Source: Pseudomonas mendocina (GTDB lineage: Bacteria > Pseudomonadota > Gammaproteobacteria > Pseudomonadales > Pseudomonadaceae). From it: 64,000 bases of DNA. This document shows positions 31,133 to 39,653 of this stretch, in pieces. The notes beneath the pieces were generated by a model, which saw only the letters and a list, made by a program, of their open reading frames with translations, did not search any database and was not told the DNA's origin. Every line of letters begins with the position of its first letter. The first letter of the stretch is position 1. A program made the position numbers and the translations under genes. The stretch lies in NCBI RefSeq assembly GCF_003008615.1, contig NZ_CP027657.1, positions 1,364,001 to 1,428,000 of the forward strand. Direction: 5' to 3'.

Positions 31133-32032
31133 TCAGAGGCCCATCCCCGTCATCCACAACGGCAGCGTCAGCGCCGACAACAGGGTCGACAGCGATATCG
31201 CGGCGCTGACGCTGCGGTTGTCCTCAGCCGTGCGGCAGAACGCCATGACATTGACTCCGCTGGGGCAGGCTGCCAGCAGCACCAGCACCGTACGCGCGGA
31301 GTCGTTCAATCCTGGCAGCAGACCGCTCAACAGCCAGACCAAGCTCGGGAACAGCGCCAGCTTGGCGAAAGTCAGCCCCCAGGCCTCGGTCGTCGGACGC
31401 AGGCGATAGCGCGACAGACTCGCGCCGAGCACGATCAGTGCACAGGGCAAGGCCGCCTGTCCCAGCCAGGTGACCACACGCCAGAGACTGTCCGGCACCA
31501 CCAGCCCAGAGATATTGAGCAGCGCGCCCAGTAGCAGGCCGATGATCATCGGGTTGGCCAGGTTCTTCAGCAATGCGCGGCCGTCGACGCGCTCCTGGCT
31601 GCCGAAGGCGGCATAGAAACTGTGCAGGGAGAACAGTGTCAGGCTGTGCAGCACCAGGATGGCAAAGACATAGACCAGCCCATCGGCCCCCATCAGGCTG
31701 GCAATCAGCGGGATGCCCACCAGCACGTTGTTGGAGAACGCCGCAACCAGCCCCAGCGGTGAAGCACTGCCTCGACGCCAATGGGCCAGCACGTTGACCA
31801 GAGTGAATACCAGCAGCACCGGCAGGTAGTAGGCCAACAGCAACATCGGCGAAAGGCCTTCGGCCAGCGAAGCCTTGGCGATGCCGGCGAACAGCAGCGT
31901 CGGCATGAACAGCTTGAAGGTGATATTGGCCAGCCCAGACGCCGACTCAGCCGTGAGCCACTGGCGCCAACCCAACAGGTAGCCAAGAACGATCAGAGCG
32001 AAAATCGGCAGAATTGCCTGTGCCGCGAGCAT
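31133..32032 (-). CDS. AEC-family transporter (auxin efflux carrier type)
   Basis: This 299-residue inner-membrane protein has about ten segments in the 5+5 arrangement of the AEC family (PIFALIVLGYLLGW; SNNVLVGIPLIASLMG; ACPSGVNVMAFC). Bacterial members carry malonate, malate or similar organic anions. The start at 32032 is chosen because membrane topology begins there; a longer open frame upstream looks non-coding. It is convergent with the glyoxalase-family gene. Confidence 0.83.
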   Translation of the reverse strand: MLAAQAILPIFALIVLGYLLGWRQWLTAESASGLANITFKLFMPTLLFAGIAKASLAEGLSPMLLLAYYLPVLLVFTLVNVLAHWRRGSASPLGLVAAFSNNVLVGIPLIASLMGADGLVYVFAILVLHSLTLFSLHSFYAAFGSQERVDGRALLKNLANPMIIGLLLGALLNISGLVVPDSLWRVVTWLGQAALPCALIVLGASLSRYRLRPTTEAWGLTFAKLALFPSLVWLLSGLLPGLNDSARTVLVLLAACPSGVNVMAFCRTAEDNRSVSAAISLSTLLSALTLPLWMTGMGL

Positions 32033-32308
32033 CGGTGAACCAGCCTCCGGTGTACTGCAAAAAGGGCACGAATCGATGACGCCCCAGCAAAAGTCGCCAA
32101 GCATACGCGCGCCCGAGCCCCTGCGCGACACCATGAGAACGCCCCGATGCGTGCTTGATGGCTCACCAGAAGCCACGTCCTAGAGCCCTCTAATCAAGTA
32201 TTGAGGGCATCGATGTTCACTATCAGGTCAGTCAAGTTCTTATCTGCGGCCATGTCCTCAACAATTCATCCCGTAGCCACTTTCTGACTCCACACGGGAG
32301 ACACCGAC

Positions 32309-32950
32309 ATGAAAACCAAACTGACCCTGACCGCCCTGGCCCTGAGCATCCTGACCACCAGCGCTTTTGCCCTGCCAAGCAGCGCACCGGCACCTCTGGC
32401 TGGTGAAGCCAAAGACAACAGCCAGCAATCCAGCATCCTTAGCACGGTTGCCGATGGTGGTTCCGACCGCGTTATCGAGCGCATGATCGAGCGCAACAAC
32501 GCCAGCCTGGTTGCTGACGGTGGTTCTGATCGTGTCATCGATCGCATGATCGACCGTAACAAGAGCAACGTCGTCGCCGATGGCGGTTCCGACCGCGTCA
32601 TCGAACGCATGATCGAGCGCAACAACGCCAGCCTGGTTGCTGACGGTGGTTCTGATCGCGTCATCGATCGCATGATCGACCGCAACAAGAGCAACGTCGT
32701 CGCTGATGGCGGTTCCGACCGCGTTATCGAACGCATGATCGAGCGCAACAACGCCAGCCTGGTTGCTGACGGTGGTTCTGATCGCGTCATCGAGCGCATG
32801 ATCGAACGCAACAACGCCAGCCTCGTTGCTGACGGTGGTTCTGATCGTGTCATCGAACACATGATCGAGCGCAACAACGCCAACCTCGTTGCTGACGGCG
32901 GTTCTGACCGTGTCATCGATCGCATGATCGAGCGTAACAAAGTGGTCTGA
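32309..32950 (+). CDS. Secreted tandem-repeat protein (eight VADGGSDR repeats)
   Basis: This 213-residue protein has a signal peptide (MKTKLTLTALALSILTTSAFA), a short linker rich in serine, proline and alanine (22-46), then eight copies of a 21-residue unit from residue 47 to the end. Each unit opens VADGGSDRVI and continues as a charged helix-like segment (ERMIERNNASL or DRMIDRNKSNV). No known domain is recognised. Small secreted Pseudomonas proteins with similar EGG(A/S)(D/E)R repeats exist, some labelled phage infection protein; that link is from memory and weak. GGGAG precedes the ATG and a strong terminator follows, so it is a single-gene unit. Confidence 0.85.
   Translation: MKTKLTLTALALSILTTSAFALPSSAPAPLAGEAKDNSQQSSILSTVADGGSDRVIERMIERNNASLVADGGSDRVIDRMIDRNKSNVVADGGSDRVIERMIERNNASLVADGGSDRVIDRMIDRNKSNVVADGGSDRVIERMIERNNASLVADGGSDRVIERMIERNNASLVADGGSDRVIEHMIERNNANLVADGGSDRVIDRMIERNKVV
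32447..32950 (+). repeat. 63-bp coding tandem repeat, eight copies in a 126-bp higher-order pattern
   Basis: Eight units of 63 bases (the last one 3 bases shorter, followed by the stop) make up the second part of the secreted protein gene. At DNA level units 1, 3 and 5 share GG(T/C)GGTTCCGACCGC, and units 2, 4 and 6 share GACGGTGGTTCTGATCG. Units 1-6 are therefore three copies of a 126-base pair of repeats. Synonymous differences between copies show that protein sequence has been held. Confidence 0.9.
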
Positions 32951-32966
32951 AGCCAGACCCATCTCC

Positions 32967-32993
32967 AAAGCCCAGCACGAGCTGGGCTTTTTC
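32967..32993. terminator. Rho-independent terminator
   Basis: AAAGCCCAGC-ACGA-GCTGGGCTTTTT forms a perfect 10-base stem with a T run after it and an A run before it. It lies between the convergent repeat-protein and desaturase genes and can serve both strands. Confidence 0.9.
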
Positions 32994-33000
32994 ATTTCTG

Positions 33001-34077
33001 TTACCCAGCAACCGGCAAACGATAGATCCAGACCCGCCGCAGCACCGTCCAGAACTGACCCCGTAATGTCCCGCAGTTGTAGTGCTGGCCATAACGCTCG
33101 GCAATCAGACGTACCTCGCGCGCCAACTCGGCATAACGCCGCGCCGGCAGATCCGGGAACAGGTGATGCTCGATCTGATGGCTGAGGTTGCCGGTGAGAA
33201 CATGCAGCAGCGGCCCGCCGGAGAGGTTGCTCGAGCCGCGCAACTGGCGCAGGTACCAGTGCCCACGCGTTTCCCCTTCGAGAATTTCGGGCGCAAACAC
33301 CGCCGCCTTTTCGGTGAAATGCCCGCAGAAGATCACCAGAAACGTCCACAGGTTACGCAGCAGGTTAGCCACCAGATTACCTGTCAGCACGGCCAGAGCA
33401 TTGGCACCGAGTAGCAGGGCGAGCAACGGAAATACCAGATAATCCTTCACCCATTGCCGCGCCAGTTTGGCGCCGAACTGACGCACCAGTGGCCGCACTT
33501 CTTCCTTGCTGATACGCCCCTTGACCAGCTTGTCCAGACGCAGATGCTGGATCGCCACGGCGTACTGGAACAGCAGTGCCTGGATCGTTACCCACAGTGG
33601 CTGCCAGCGATAGAAGGGTTTCCAGCGCTGTTCCGGGAACAAACGCACCACGCCATAGCCGACGTCGTCATCCATACCCAGCACATTGGTGTAGGTGTGA
33701 TGGATGTGGTTGTGGGTGTGCCGCCAGAAATCGGCCGGCCCAACGATGTCCCACTCATACTGGCGCCCGGTGAATTCCGGGTCGTTCATCCAGTCGTACT
33801 GGCCATGCATCACGTTATGGCCCAGCTCCATGTTCTCGAGAATCTTGCCCAGGCCTAGCAGCAAGGTGCCGAGCAGCCAGGTTGGCGGGAACCAGCCCAG
33901 CATCAACAGCGCACGGCCACTCCAGCAGCACAGCCGCACAACACCTCGCACTCGGCGGATGTAGCGGGCATCGGCCTCGCCCAGATTGGCCAGAGTGCGC
34001 TGGCGCAGCGTGTCCAGTTCCCTACCGAATGCGTCGAGCTCGGCGGCATTCAACTCACGATCAGGACGGGTATTCAC
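33001..34077 (-). CDS. desB: Acyl-CoA delta-9 fatty acid desaturase DesB
   Basis: This membrane di-iron desaturase (358 aa) inserts a double bond into saturated acyl-CoA. The three histidine boxes are H87NVMH, HTHNHIHH (120-127) and HQIEHH near the C-terminus, with hydrophobic segments between them. The start is a GTG that overlaps the desC stop (GTGA), with GGAG 8 bases upstream. Position and partners match PA4888-PA4890 of P. aeruginosa, where DesT represses the desCB operon. Confidence 0.92.
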   Translation of the reverse strand: MNTRPDRELNAAELDAFGRELDTLRQRTLANLGEADARYIRRVRGVVRLCCWSGRALLMLGWFPPTWLLGTLLLGLGKILENMELGHNVMHGQYDWMNDPEFTGRQYEWDIVGPADFWRHTHNHIHHTYTNVLGMDDDVGYGVVRLFPEQRWKPFYRWQPLWVTIQALLFQYAVAIQHLRLDKLVKGRISKEEVRPLVRQFGAKLARQWVKDYLVFPLLALLLGANALAVLTGNLVANLLRNLWTFLVIFCGHFTEKAAVFAPEILEGETRGHWYLRQLRGSSNLSGGPLLHVLTGNLSHQIEHHLFPDLPARRYAELAREVRLIAERYGQHYNCGTLRGQFWTVLRRVWIYRLPVAG

Positions 34078-35162
34078 AGGTCGATCTCCACATCCCCATG
34101 CGGGGCGCTGACGCACAGACGAATGGGCTGCTCAGGCTCGGCAAACAACGCGCCGCTGCGCAGATCGCGCACGGTGCCCGCCAGCAACGTGCAGGTGCAG
34201 CTGGCGCAAATGCCCTGCCGACAACCATGCGCAGGGCGCAGGCCGTTGGCCTCGGCCTGCTCCAGCAGACTCAAGGCGCTGTTGCCCGATACCTGCTGGC
34301 GGCTGCGAGCGAAGCCAAGACGAACCTCACCGCCCTCCTCGACAGGCACCGCACGCAGGGGGGTGAAACTTTCCAGTTGCAGGCTGCCGTCCCGCTCGCC
34401 CGCCAACCACCACTGCCGCAACTGCTCGACGAAACCCTGAGGGCCACAGCCCAGCAGATGAGCACCCGGCAGTTGCGCCAGGCCCGTCGCGCTGAGCCGT
34501 TCACCGCCCTCTCCACTCAATGCCCAGCGCAGTTGCAGATTGGGATGACGTTCAGCCAGCGTCTGCAACTCCTCGACATAGGCACGCTGGGCGCGATAAC
34601 GCACCTGATGCAGCAACATCACCGGCGCACTGAAACCACGCGCCAGGGCATCGCGGAGTAGGCCAAGCAGCGGCGTAATGCCGCTACCGGCGGCGACCAG
34701 CAACACCGGCCGGGCATCGCTCGGCCACTGCAACTCGCCAAAGGCCGCCGCCAACTCCAGCACCTGGCCCACCTCGAGCCGATCGAGCAAGGTATTGGAC
34801 ATACGGCCGCCGGGATGGCGCTTGATCGCCAGCTCGATACAACCATCGTGCCTCACCGCAGTCAGGCTGTAACTGCGCCCATGCCTTACACCATCCAGCT
34901 CCAGATAGAGCTGCACATGCTGTCCGGCGCGCCAGCCACGGGCATTGCCATTGCAGCGCAGGGTCAGCGCCAGCATGTCTTCGGCGACCCAGCGCCGCGC
35001 CTCGACATGCGCCAATATCCGGTTCAGGCGCAATACCGGATGAATGAGCCGCAGGAAGAAATCGACATCGCCCTCGCGCAGCCAGCCATTTCTGCACAGA
35101 TAGCGCAAAGGCTGCAGCAAAGCGTCTAGACGCCGAGCAAGAGACAGAGGAAGCAAGGCCAT
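34074..35162 (-). CDS. desC: Ferredoxin/flavin reductase partner of DesB (DesC)
   Basis: This 362-residue electron-transfer protein has an FAD/NAD(P)H oxidoreductase part (HGRSYSLTAV for flavin, LLVAAGSGITPLLGLL for nucleotide, LLGCGPQGFV) and a C-terminal plant-type 2Fe-2S domain (HGCRQGICASCTCTLLAG). It passes electrons to DesB. The ATG at 35162 has GGAG 7 bases upstream; a TTG two codons earlier is not needed. One palindromic operator starts 12 bases upstream of the ATG. Confidence 0.92.
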   Translation of the reverse strand: MALLPLSLARRLDALLQPLRYLCRNGWLREGDVDFFLRLIHPVLRLNRILAHVEARRWVAEDMLALTLRCNGNARGWRAGQHVQLYLELDGVRHGRSYSLTAVRHDGCIELAIKRHPGGRMSNTLLDRLEVGQVLELAAAFGELQWPSDARPVLLVAAGSGITPLLGLLRDALARGFSAPVMLLHQVRYRAQRAYVEELQTLAERHPNLQLRWALSGEGGERLSATGLAQLPGAHLLGCGPQGFVEQLRQWWLAGERDGSLQLESFTPLRAVPVEEGGEVRLGFARSRQQVSGNSALSLLEQAEANGLRPAHGCRQGICASCTCTLLAGTVRDLRSGALFAEPEQPIRLCVSAPHGDVEIDL

Positions 35163-35173
35163 CGCCAATCTCC

Positions 35174-35191
35174 AGTGAACAAGTGTTCACA
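35174..35191. promoter_or_regulatory. DesT operator-like palindrome 1
   Basis: AGTGAACAAGTGTTCACA is an inverted repeat (GTGAACA-N2-TGTTCAC). It is just upstream of desC and agrees with the DesT site known from the P. aeruginosa desCB and fabA promoters (AGTGAAC...GTTGACT form, from memory). Binding of DesT with saturated or unsaturated acyl-CoA should tune desCB repression. Confidence 0.8.
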
Positions 35192-35214
35192 ATGCTCGCA
35201 GGCACCCGACACTC

Positions 35215-35232
35215 AGTCAACACTTGTTCACT
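35215..35232. promoter_or_regulatory. DesT operator-like palindrome 2
   Basis: AGTCAACACTTGTTCACT read on the minus strand is AGTGAACAAGTGTTGACT, nearly the same as site 1 and as the published DesT palindrome. Its centre is 41 bases from that of site 1, about four helical turns, which would let two DesT dimers bind on one face. It is closer to the desT side. Confidence 0.8.
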
Positions 35233-35292
35233 GAAATACATGCTGCGGTTCGACGCTCTCTGCCCGCATTTGCTAGAGTGCGCCTTCACTCA

Positions 35293-35943
35293 ATGACCCG
35301 ATTTCGCATGACACCACGCTCCGAACAGAAGCAGCAGACCCGCCAGGCCCTGATGGACGCCGCGCTCACCCTGATGGAGAGTGGACGCGGCTTCGGCAGC
35401 CTGAGCCTGCGTGAAGTGACGCGCGTCGCCGGCATCGTGCCGACCGGCTTCTATCGCCACTTCGCCGACATGGACGAACTGGGCCTGGCACTGGTGGCGG
35501 AAGTCGGCGAGACCTTCCGCGCGGCGATTCGCCAGGTGCGCCGCCACGAGTTCGAGATGCGCGGCATGATCGACGCCTCGGTGCGCATCTTCCTGGCCGA
35601 GGTCGCCGCCAACCACGGCCAGTTTCTGTTCCTCGCCCGCGAGCAGTACGGCGGTTCACAACCCGTACGCCAGGCCATCGCAGCTCTGCGCGAGCGCATC
35701 ACCAGCGATCTGACCGCCGACCTCAAGTTGATGAACCGCATGCCGCACCTCGATGATGCAGCGCTCGATGTGGTTTCGGATCTGGTGGTCAAGACCGTGT
35801 TCGCCACCCTGCCCGAACTGATCGACCCGCCCGCCGAATCCCTGCCCGCGCATCTCAGCGCCGAAGCCAAGATCATCCAGCAGTTGCGCTTCATCATGGT
35901 GGGTGGCAAGCATTGGCTGGGTCTGGGTAAGCCTCCCAGCTAA
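35293..35943 (+). CDS. desT: TetR-family regulator DesT
   Basis: This regulator (216 aa) has an N-terminal helix-turn-helix (about residues 10-55; SLREVTRVAGIVPTGFYRHFADMDEL) and a helical ligand domain. In P. aeruginosa DesT senses acyl-CoA saturation: unsaturated acyl-CoA strengthens repression of desCB and saturated acyl-CoA relieves it. It is divergent from desC with two operators between them. The start could be the ATG at 35293 or at 35308; neither has a clear ribosome site. Confidence 0.9.
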   Translation: MTRFRMTPRSEQKQQTRQALMDAALTLMESGRGFGSLSLREVTRVAGIVPTGFYRHFADMDELGLALVAEVGETFRAAIRQVRRHEFEMRGMIDASVRIFLAEVAANHGQFLFLAREQYGGSQPVRQAIAALRERITSDLTADLKLMNRMPHLDDAALDVVSDLVVKTVFATLPELIDPPAESLPAHLSAEAKIIQQLRFIMVGGKHWLGLGKPPS

Positions 35944-36007
35944 AGCGCACCACAATCGTGCATCACCAACAGAAACGCACCAAATAAATCCTGACCATCC
36001 CGCCAAG

Positions 36008-36016
36008 TTATCCACA
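36008..36016 (+). other. Perfect DnaA-box sequence TTATCCACA
   Basis: An exact 9-mer TTATCCACA lies in the 163-base desT-ureE gap. Two more perfect copies occur at 40060-40068 and 42875-42883, and near matches lie between. The chance expectation for this 9-mer is low in a GC-rich genome, but function is not shown. Confidence 0.5.
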
Positions 36017-36106
36017 GGCCGCCGAAATGCGCCGCGCTGCGGCACGCTTGCGCCTTGGCAAGCCACTTGCACTATTTCCGGGCATATTGCTCCGGAATAG
36101 ATACGC

Positions 36107-36607
36107 ATGCTGGTGATCCACTCCCGAATCGCGCCACAGGCCGCCTTCGATACCGAACTGGAACTGACCTTCGAGGCGCGCAGCAAAAGTCGCCTGCGCT
36201 GCTTCACCATCGATGGCGAGGAGGTCGGCCTGTTCCTCGAACGCGGTCAGGCCGCGTTGGCCGATGGCGAATGCCTGCAAGCCAAGGACGGCCGTGTCGT
36301 GCGCGTGCGCGCCAAGCCCGAACCCCTGTTGCACGTCACCTGCGCCAGCCCCTTCGAGCTGATGCGCGCTGCCTATCACTTGGGTAACCGCCACGTCGCC
36401 CTGCAGTTGGGCGACGGCTGGCTGCGCCTGCCCGACGACTACGTGCTCAAGGCCATGCTCGAACAACTCGGCGCCACGGTCGAAGCCGTCGAGGCCCCCT
36501 ACCAGCCCGAGCAGGGCGCCTATGGCGGTGGTCATCACCACTCCCATCATGGCGACGAGGAATTCAACTACGGCCCGCGCCTGCACCAGTTCGGTGTGCG
36601 CAAGTGA
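36107..36607 (+). CDS. ureE: Urease accessory protein UreE (nickel metallochaperone)
   Basis: UreE (166 aa) delivers Ni2+ to the urease assembly complex. The N-terminal peptide-binding domain is followed by a metal-binding domain with the conserved AYHLGNRHVALQLGDGWLRLPDD and then a histidine-rich tail (GGGHHHSHHGDEEF) that can bind extra nickel. It opens the second urease block, about 16 kb from ureDABC, the same split as in P. aeruginosa. Confidence 0.96.
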   Translation: MLVIHSRIAPQAAFDTELELTFEARSKSRLRCFTIDGEEVGLFLERGQAALADGECLQAKDGRVVRVRAKPEPLLHVTCASPFELMRAAYHLGNRHVALQLGDGWLRLPDDYVLKAMLEQLGATVEAVEAPYQPEQGAYGGGHHHSHHGDEEFNYGPRLHQFGVRK

Positions 36608-36644
36608 GCCGAACCACGTCGACTGCACGCACCAAGGCCTGGGC

Positions 36645-37319
36645 ATGAAACCGGCCTGGGCATTGCTGCGCCTGGCCAGCCCGCAGCTGCCCATTGGCGG
36701 CTACAGCTACTCGCAAGGCCTGGAGTGGGCCATCGACAGCGGCCTGGTGCATGACGAAAGCAGCGCCGAACGTTGGTTGGTCGATCAGTTGCAGCTGAAC
36801 CTCGCCCGTTTCGAAGCACCGCTGCTGCTTGCGCATTGCCGTGCAGCGGACGAATGCGACTGGACACGCCTGCAGGAGCTTGCCGAACAACACCGCGCCA
36901 GCCGCGAGACACGCGAACTGGCGCTGGAAAGCCGGCAGATGGGCTATTCGCTCAGGCAACTGCTCGCAGGTCTGCCCGAACTGGACGAGGCGGCGCGTGA
37001 AGCACTTGCAGCCCAGGACGAACCTGGCCTGGCGCTGGCCTGGGCACTGGCCGCGCGTGCCTGGCAGATCACCCCGGACGACGCCCTCGCTGCCTGGCTC
37101 TGGGGCTGGCTGGAAAACCAGCTCGCGGTGCTGATGAAGGTGCTGCCGCTGGGCCAGCAAGCCGCCCAACGCCTGACCAGCCGGCTGCTGCCGCAGCTCG
37201 ATGCGGCCCAGCGTCAGGCCGCCACCCTATCCCCCGAACACTGGGGCAGCGCCGCTTTCGGCCTGGCCCTGGCGAGCATGGCGCACGAGCGCCAGTACTC
37301 ACGTCTCTTCCGCTCCTGA
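36645..37319 (+). CDS. ureF: Urease accessory protein UreF
   Basis: This helical protein (224 aa) bridges UreD and UreG in the nickel-loading complex and gates UreG GTPase activity. Conserved pieces are [20 protein letters not shown] near the start and [11 protein letters not shown] late in the chain. The ATG at 36645 is in agreement with the family's usual N-terminus. It begins 37 bases after ureE and ends 14 bases before ureG. Confidence 0.95.
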   Translation: MKPAWALLRLASPQLPIGGYSYSQGLEWAIDSGLVHDESSAERWLVDQLQLNLARFEAPLLLAHCRAADECDWTRLQELAEQHRASRETRELALESRQMGYSLRQLLAGLPELDEAAREALAAQDEPGLALAWALAARAWQITPDDALAAWLWGWLENQLAVLMKVLPLGQQAAQRLTSRLLPQLDAAQRQAATLSPEHWGSAAFGLALASMAHERQYSRLFRS

Positions 37320-37333
37320 CGAGGAACCTGAAA

Positions 37334-37948
37334 ATGAACAGCCAACCCCTGCGTGTCGGCATCGGTGGCCCGGTCGGCTCCGGCAAGACCGCCCTGACCC
37401 TGGCCCTGTGCCGCGCCCTGCGCGAGCGCTACAACATCGCCGTGGTCACCAACGACATCTACACCCAGGAAGACGCCCAATTCCTGGTACGCAACGAGGC
37501 GCTGGAGCCCGAGCGCATCATCGGCGTGGAAACCGGTGGTTGCCCGCACACCGCCATCCGCGAAGACGCCTCGATCAACCTGGAAGCGGTGGAACAGCTC
37601 AACCGTCGTTTCCCCGGCCTCGACCTGATCATCGTCGAGTCCGGCGGTGACAACCTGTCCGCCACCTTCAGCCCCGAGCTGTCCGACCTGACCCTCTACG
37701 TGATCGACGTATCGGCCGGCGACAAACTGCCACGCAAGGGCGGCCCCGGTATCTGCAAATCCGACCTGCTGGTGATCAACAAGGTCGACCTGGCACCCAT
37801 GGTCGGCGCCTCGCTGGAGGTCATGGAACGCGACACCCTGAAGATGCGCGGCGACAAGCCCTTCGTCTTCAGCAACCAGAAAGTCGGTCAGGGTCTCGAC
37901 GAGATCATCGCCTTCATCGAACGCCAGGGCATGCTCACCGCGGCCTGA
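37334..37948 (+). CDS. ureG: Urease accessory GTPase UreG
   Basis: This SIMIBI-class GTPase (204 aa) couples GTP hydrolysis to nickel insertion. P-loop GGPVGSGKT (residues 11-19), the nickel-binding CPH in [15 protein letters not shown], the switch [11 protein letters not shown] and NKVD are all present. GAGGA precedes the ATG. It follows ureF closely. Confidence 0.97.
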   Translation: MNSQPLRVGIGGPVGSGKTALTLALCRALRERYNIAVVTNDIYTQEDAQFLVRNEALEPERIIGVETGGCPHTAIREDASINLEAVEQLNRRFPGLDLIIVESGGDNLSATFSPELSDLTLYVIDVSAGDKLPRKGGPGICKSDLLVINKVDLAPMVGASLEVMERDTLKMRGDKPFVFSNQKVGQGLDEIIAFIERQGMLTAA

Positions 37949-37968
37949 TTCCCCTCAAGGAGACCTCT

Positions 37969-38541
37969 ATGAATCTGCGCAAAACCCTCTACGCCATCGC
38001 TCTGTTCTGCACCCCGGCACTGGCCTTCGCCCACCCAGGACATGGCGATTCCGGGATCATGGCCGGCCTGGCCCACCCAGTGTTCGGCCTGGATCACCTG
38101 CTGGCGATGTTCGCCGTCGGCCTGTGGGCCGCGCAGCAGAGCGGTGCGGCGCGCTGGGCGCTGCCAGTGACCTTCGTCGGCACCATGCTGGTCGGTGGCC
38201 TTCTCGGCTTCGCCGGCGTGGAAATCCCGCTGATGGAAACCGGTATCGCCGGCTCGGTTCTGGCCTTCGGCCTGCTGGTGGCCGTGGCAGCGCGCCTGCC
38301 GATGACGGTGTCCATGGCGCTGACCGCCCTCTTCGCCCTTACCCATGGCGTCGCCCATGGCCTGGAGCTGCCAGATCTGGCCAGCCCCTTCGGTTACGCC
38401 GTCGGCTTCATCGTCGCCACCACGGCGCTGCACGCTATCGGCTTCGCCTTGGTGCGTTTCCTGCCGCAAGCGGCGGCGCCGCTGGTGCGTATCGCTGGTG
38501 CGGCCTCGGCAGCGACTGGCGTCTGGTTGCTGGCCAGCTGA
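37969..38541 (+). CDS. hupE: HupE/UreJ-family nickel/cobalt membrane protein
   Basis: This 190-residue inner-membrane protein has a signal peptide (cut near TPALAFA) and then the family motif HPGHGDSGIMAGLAHPVFGLDHLLAM, which has the histidine and aspartate residues proposed to bind nickel, plus about six membrane segments. Its place at the end of ureEFG supports nickel uptake for urease. AAGGAG precedes the ATG. Calling it UreJ would be equally proper. Confidence 0.9.
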   Translation: MNLRKTLYAIALFCTPALAFAHPGHGDSGIMAGLAHPVFGLDHLLAMFAVGLWAAQQSGAARWALPVTFVGTMLVGGLLGFAGVEIPLMETGIAGSVLAFGLLVAVAARLPMTVSMALTALFALTHGVAHGLELPDLASPFGYAVGFIVATTALHAIGFALVRFLPQAAAPLVRIAGAASAATGVWLLAS

Positions 38542-38568
38542 AGACTCGCAGCCCATCGCGGCCGCCGT

Positions 38569-38614
38569 GGTGCGCGTAGCGCACCCTACCCCCGTAGGGT
38601 GCGCCATGCGCACC
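38569..38614. repeat. GTAGGGTGCGC repeat, copy 5, arms inverted outward
   Basis: Here the two arms are in the opposite order (GGTGCGCGTAGCGCACCCTAC then GTAGGGTGCGCCATGCGCACC) with only a few bases between. The other four copies have the arms facing inward around a loop of 16-30 bases. It marks the end of the urease block. The 197 bases to the next gene show no other feature. Confidence 0.7.
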
Positions 38615-38738
38615 GCCCCCGACTCGCCCACCGCCAATACTGCGCTGGGCGCGTCGTGCCCTCCTCCTTCAGCCGCAATGCTTGCCAATGCATCTGTAGT
38701 GGGGCACAAAGTCCCGAACCGGTTTCGAGACTCTGCCC

Positions 38739-39653
38739 ATGCTGCGCCTCACCCGATTTCTGATCGTTCCACTGTTGCTGATCGGCATCGTCGCACTGGT
38801 ACTGGCGCTGACCAGCCGCCCAGCGAGCATGCCCGCGGTATTGAAGGATCTGGGCGAACGCCCTCTGGTGATCGCCCATCGCGGCGGCATGGGCCTGTGG
38901 CCCGAGAACACCCTGTTCGCCTTCGAACGGGCCGCCGCCCTCGGCGTCGACATGCTGGAAATGGATCTACACCTGAGCCAGGACGCCCGGCTGGTGGTGA
39001 TTCACGATGACACGCTGGAACGCACGACCAACGGCCAGGGGCCGGTCGCGCACTTCAGCCTCGCCGAACTGCAAGCGCTCGACGCCGGCTACAAATGGAC
39101 AGCTGATGGCGGCCAGAGCTATCCCTATCGTGGCCAGGGCACACGCATCGCTACGCTGGCAGAGGTGTTCGAGCGCTTTCCATTGATCCCCAAGGCGCTC
39201 GAAATCAAGGTGCCCGATGTCGGCATGGAGGCAGTGCTCTGCGAGATGCTGGCGGCCTACGACCAGCTCGACCGCGTCATCGTGGCCAGTTTTCATGAAC
39301 GCAGCCTGCAGCGTTTTCGCCAACTCTGCCCAGAGGTCGCGACTGCTGGCGGGCCGGTTTCGGTGCGCCTGCTGTTGGCCCTCAACTGGCTGGGGCTGAG
39401 CGACCTGCTATCGCCGTCCTACCCCGTGCTGCAGATTCCGCAGCAGCATAGCGGCCTGAACCTGGCGACGCCTCGTCTGGTTCGCAATGCCCAGGCACGC
39501 GGCCTGCGGGTACACCTGTGGACGATCAACGAGCAACCCAGCATGCGTCAGCTGCTGGAGATGGGCGTCAATGGCCTGATCACCGATTATCCGGATCGCG
39601 CGCTGCAGTTGCTCGGGCGCTCCACCCAGCTCGGCGCCCTGACTGAAGAGTAG
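38739..39653 (+). CDS. Membrane-anchored glycerophosphodiester phosphodiesterase
   Basis: This 304-residue enzyme has one N-terminal membrane segment (FLIVPLLLIGIVALVLALTS) and a GDPD barrel: catalytic HRG in VIAHRGGMGLWPENTLFAF, metal residues in LEMDLHLS, and HDDTLERTTNG. The EIK of ALEIKVPD and TINEQPSMRQLLEMGVNGLITDYPDRA complete the family pattern. It hydrolyses glycerophosphodiesters to glycerol 3-phosphate and an alcohol, probably facing the periplasm. Confidence 0.9.
   Translation: MLRLTRFLIVPLLLIGIVALVLALTSRPASMPAVLKDLGERPLVIAHRGGMGLWPENTLFAFERAAALGVDMLEMDLHLSQDARLVVIHDDTLERTTNGQGPVAHFSLAELQALDAGYKWTADGGQSYPYRGQGTRIATLAEVFERFPLIPKALEIKVPDVGMEAVLCEMLAAYDQLDRVIVASFHERSLQRFRQLCPEVATAGGPVSVRLLLALNWLGLSDLLSPSYPVLQIPQQHSGLNLATPRLVRNAQARGLRVHLWTINEQPSMRQLLEMGVNGLITDYPDRALQLLGRSTQLGALTEE

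Noticed and set aside
32447..32950. CRISPR-like array
   Set aside because: The units follow each other without spacers, stay in frame and form one secreted protein. No cas genes are near.
32258..33349. 363-codon open frame antisense to the repeat protein
   Set aside because: The 63-base period keeps all frames free of stops, so the antisense frame is open by construction. It also runs across the terminator and into the desaturase gene, and has no signal peptide or ribosome site.
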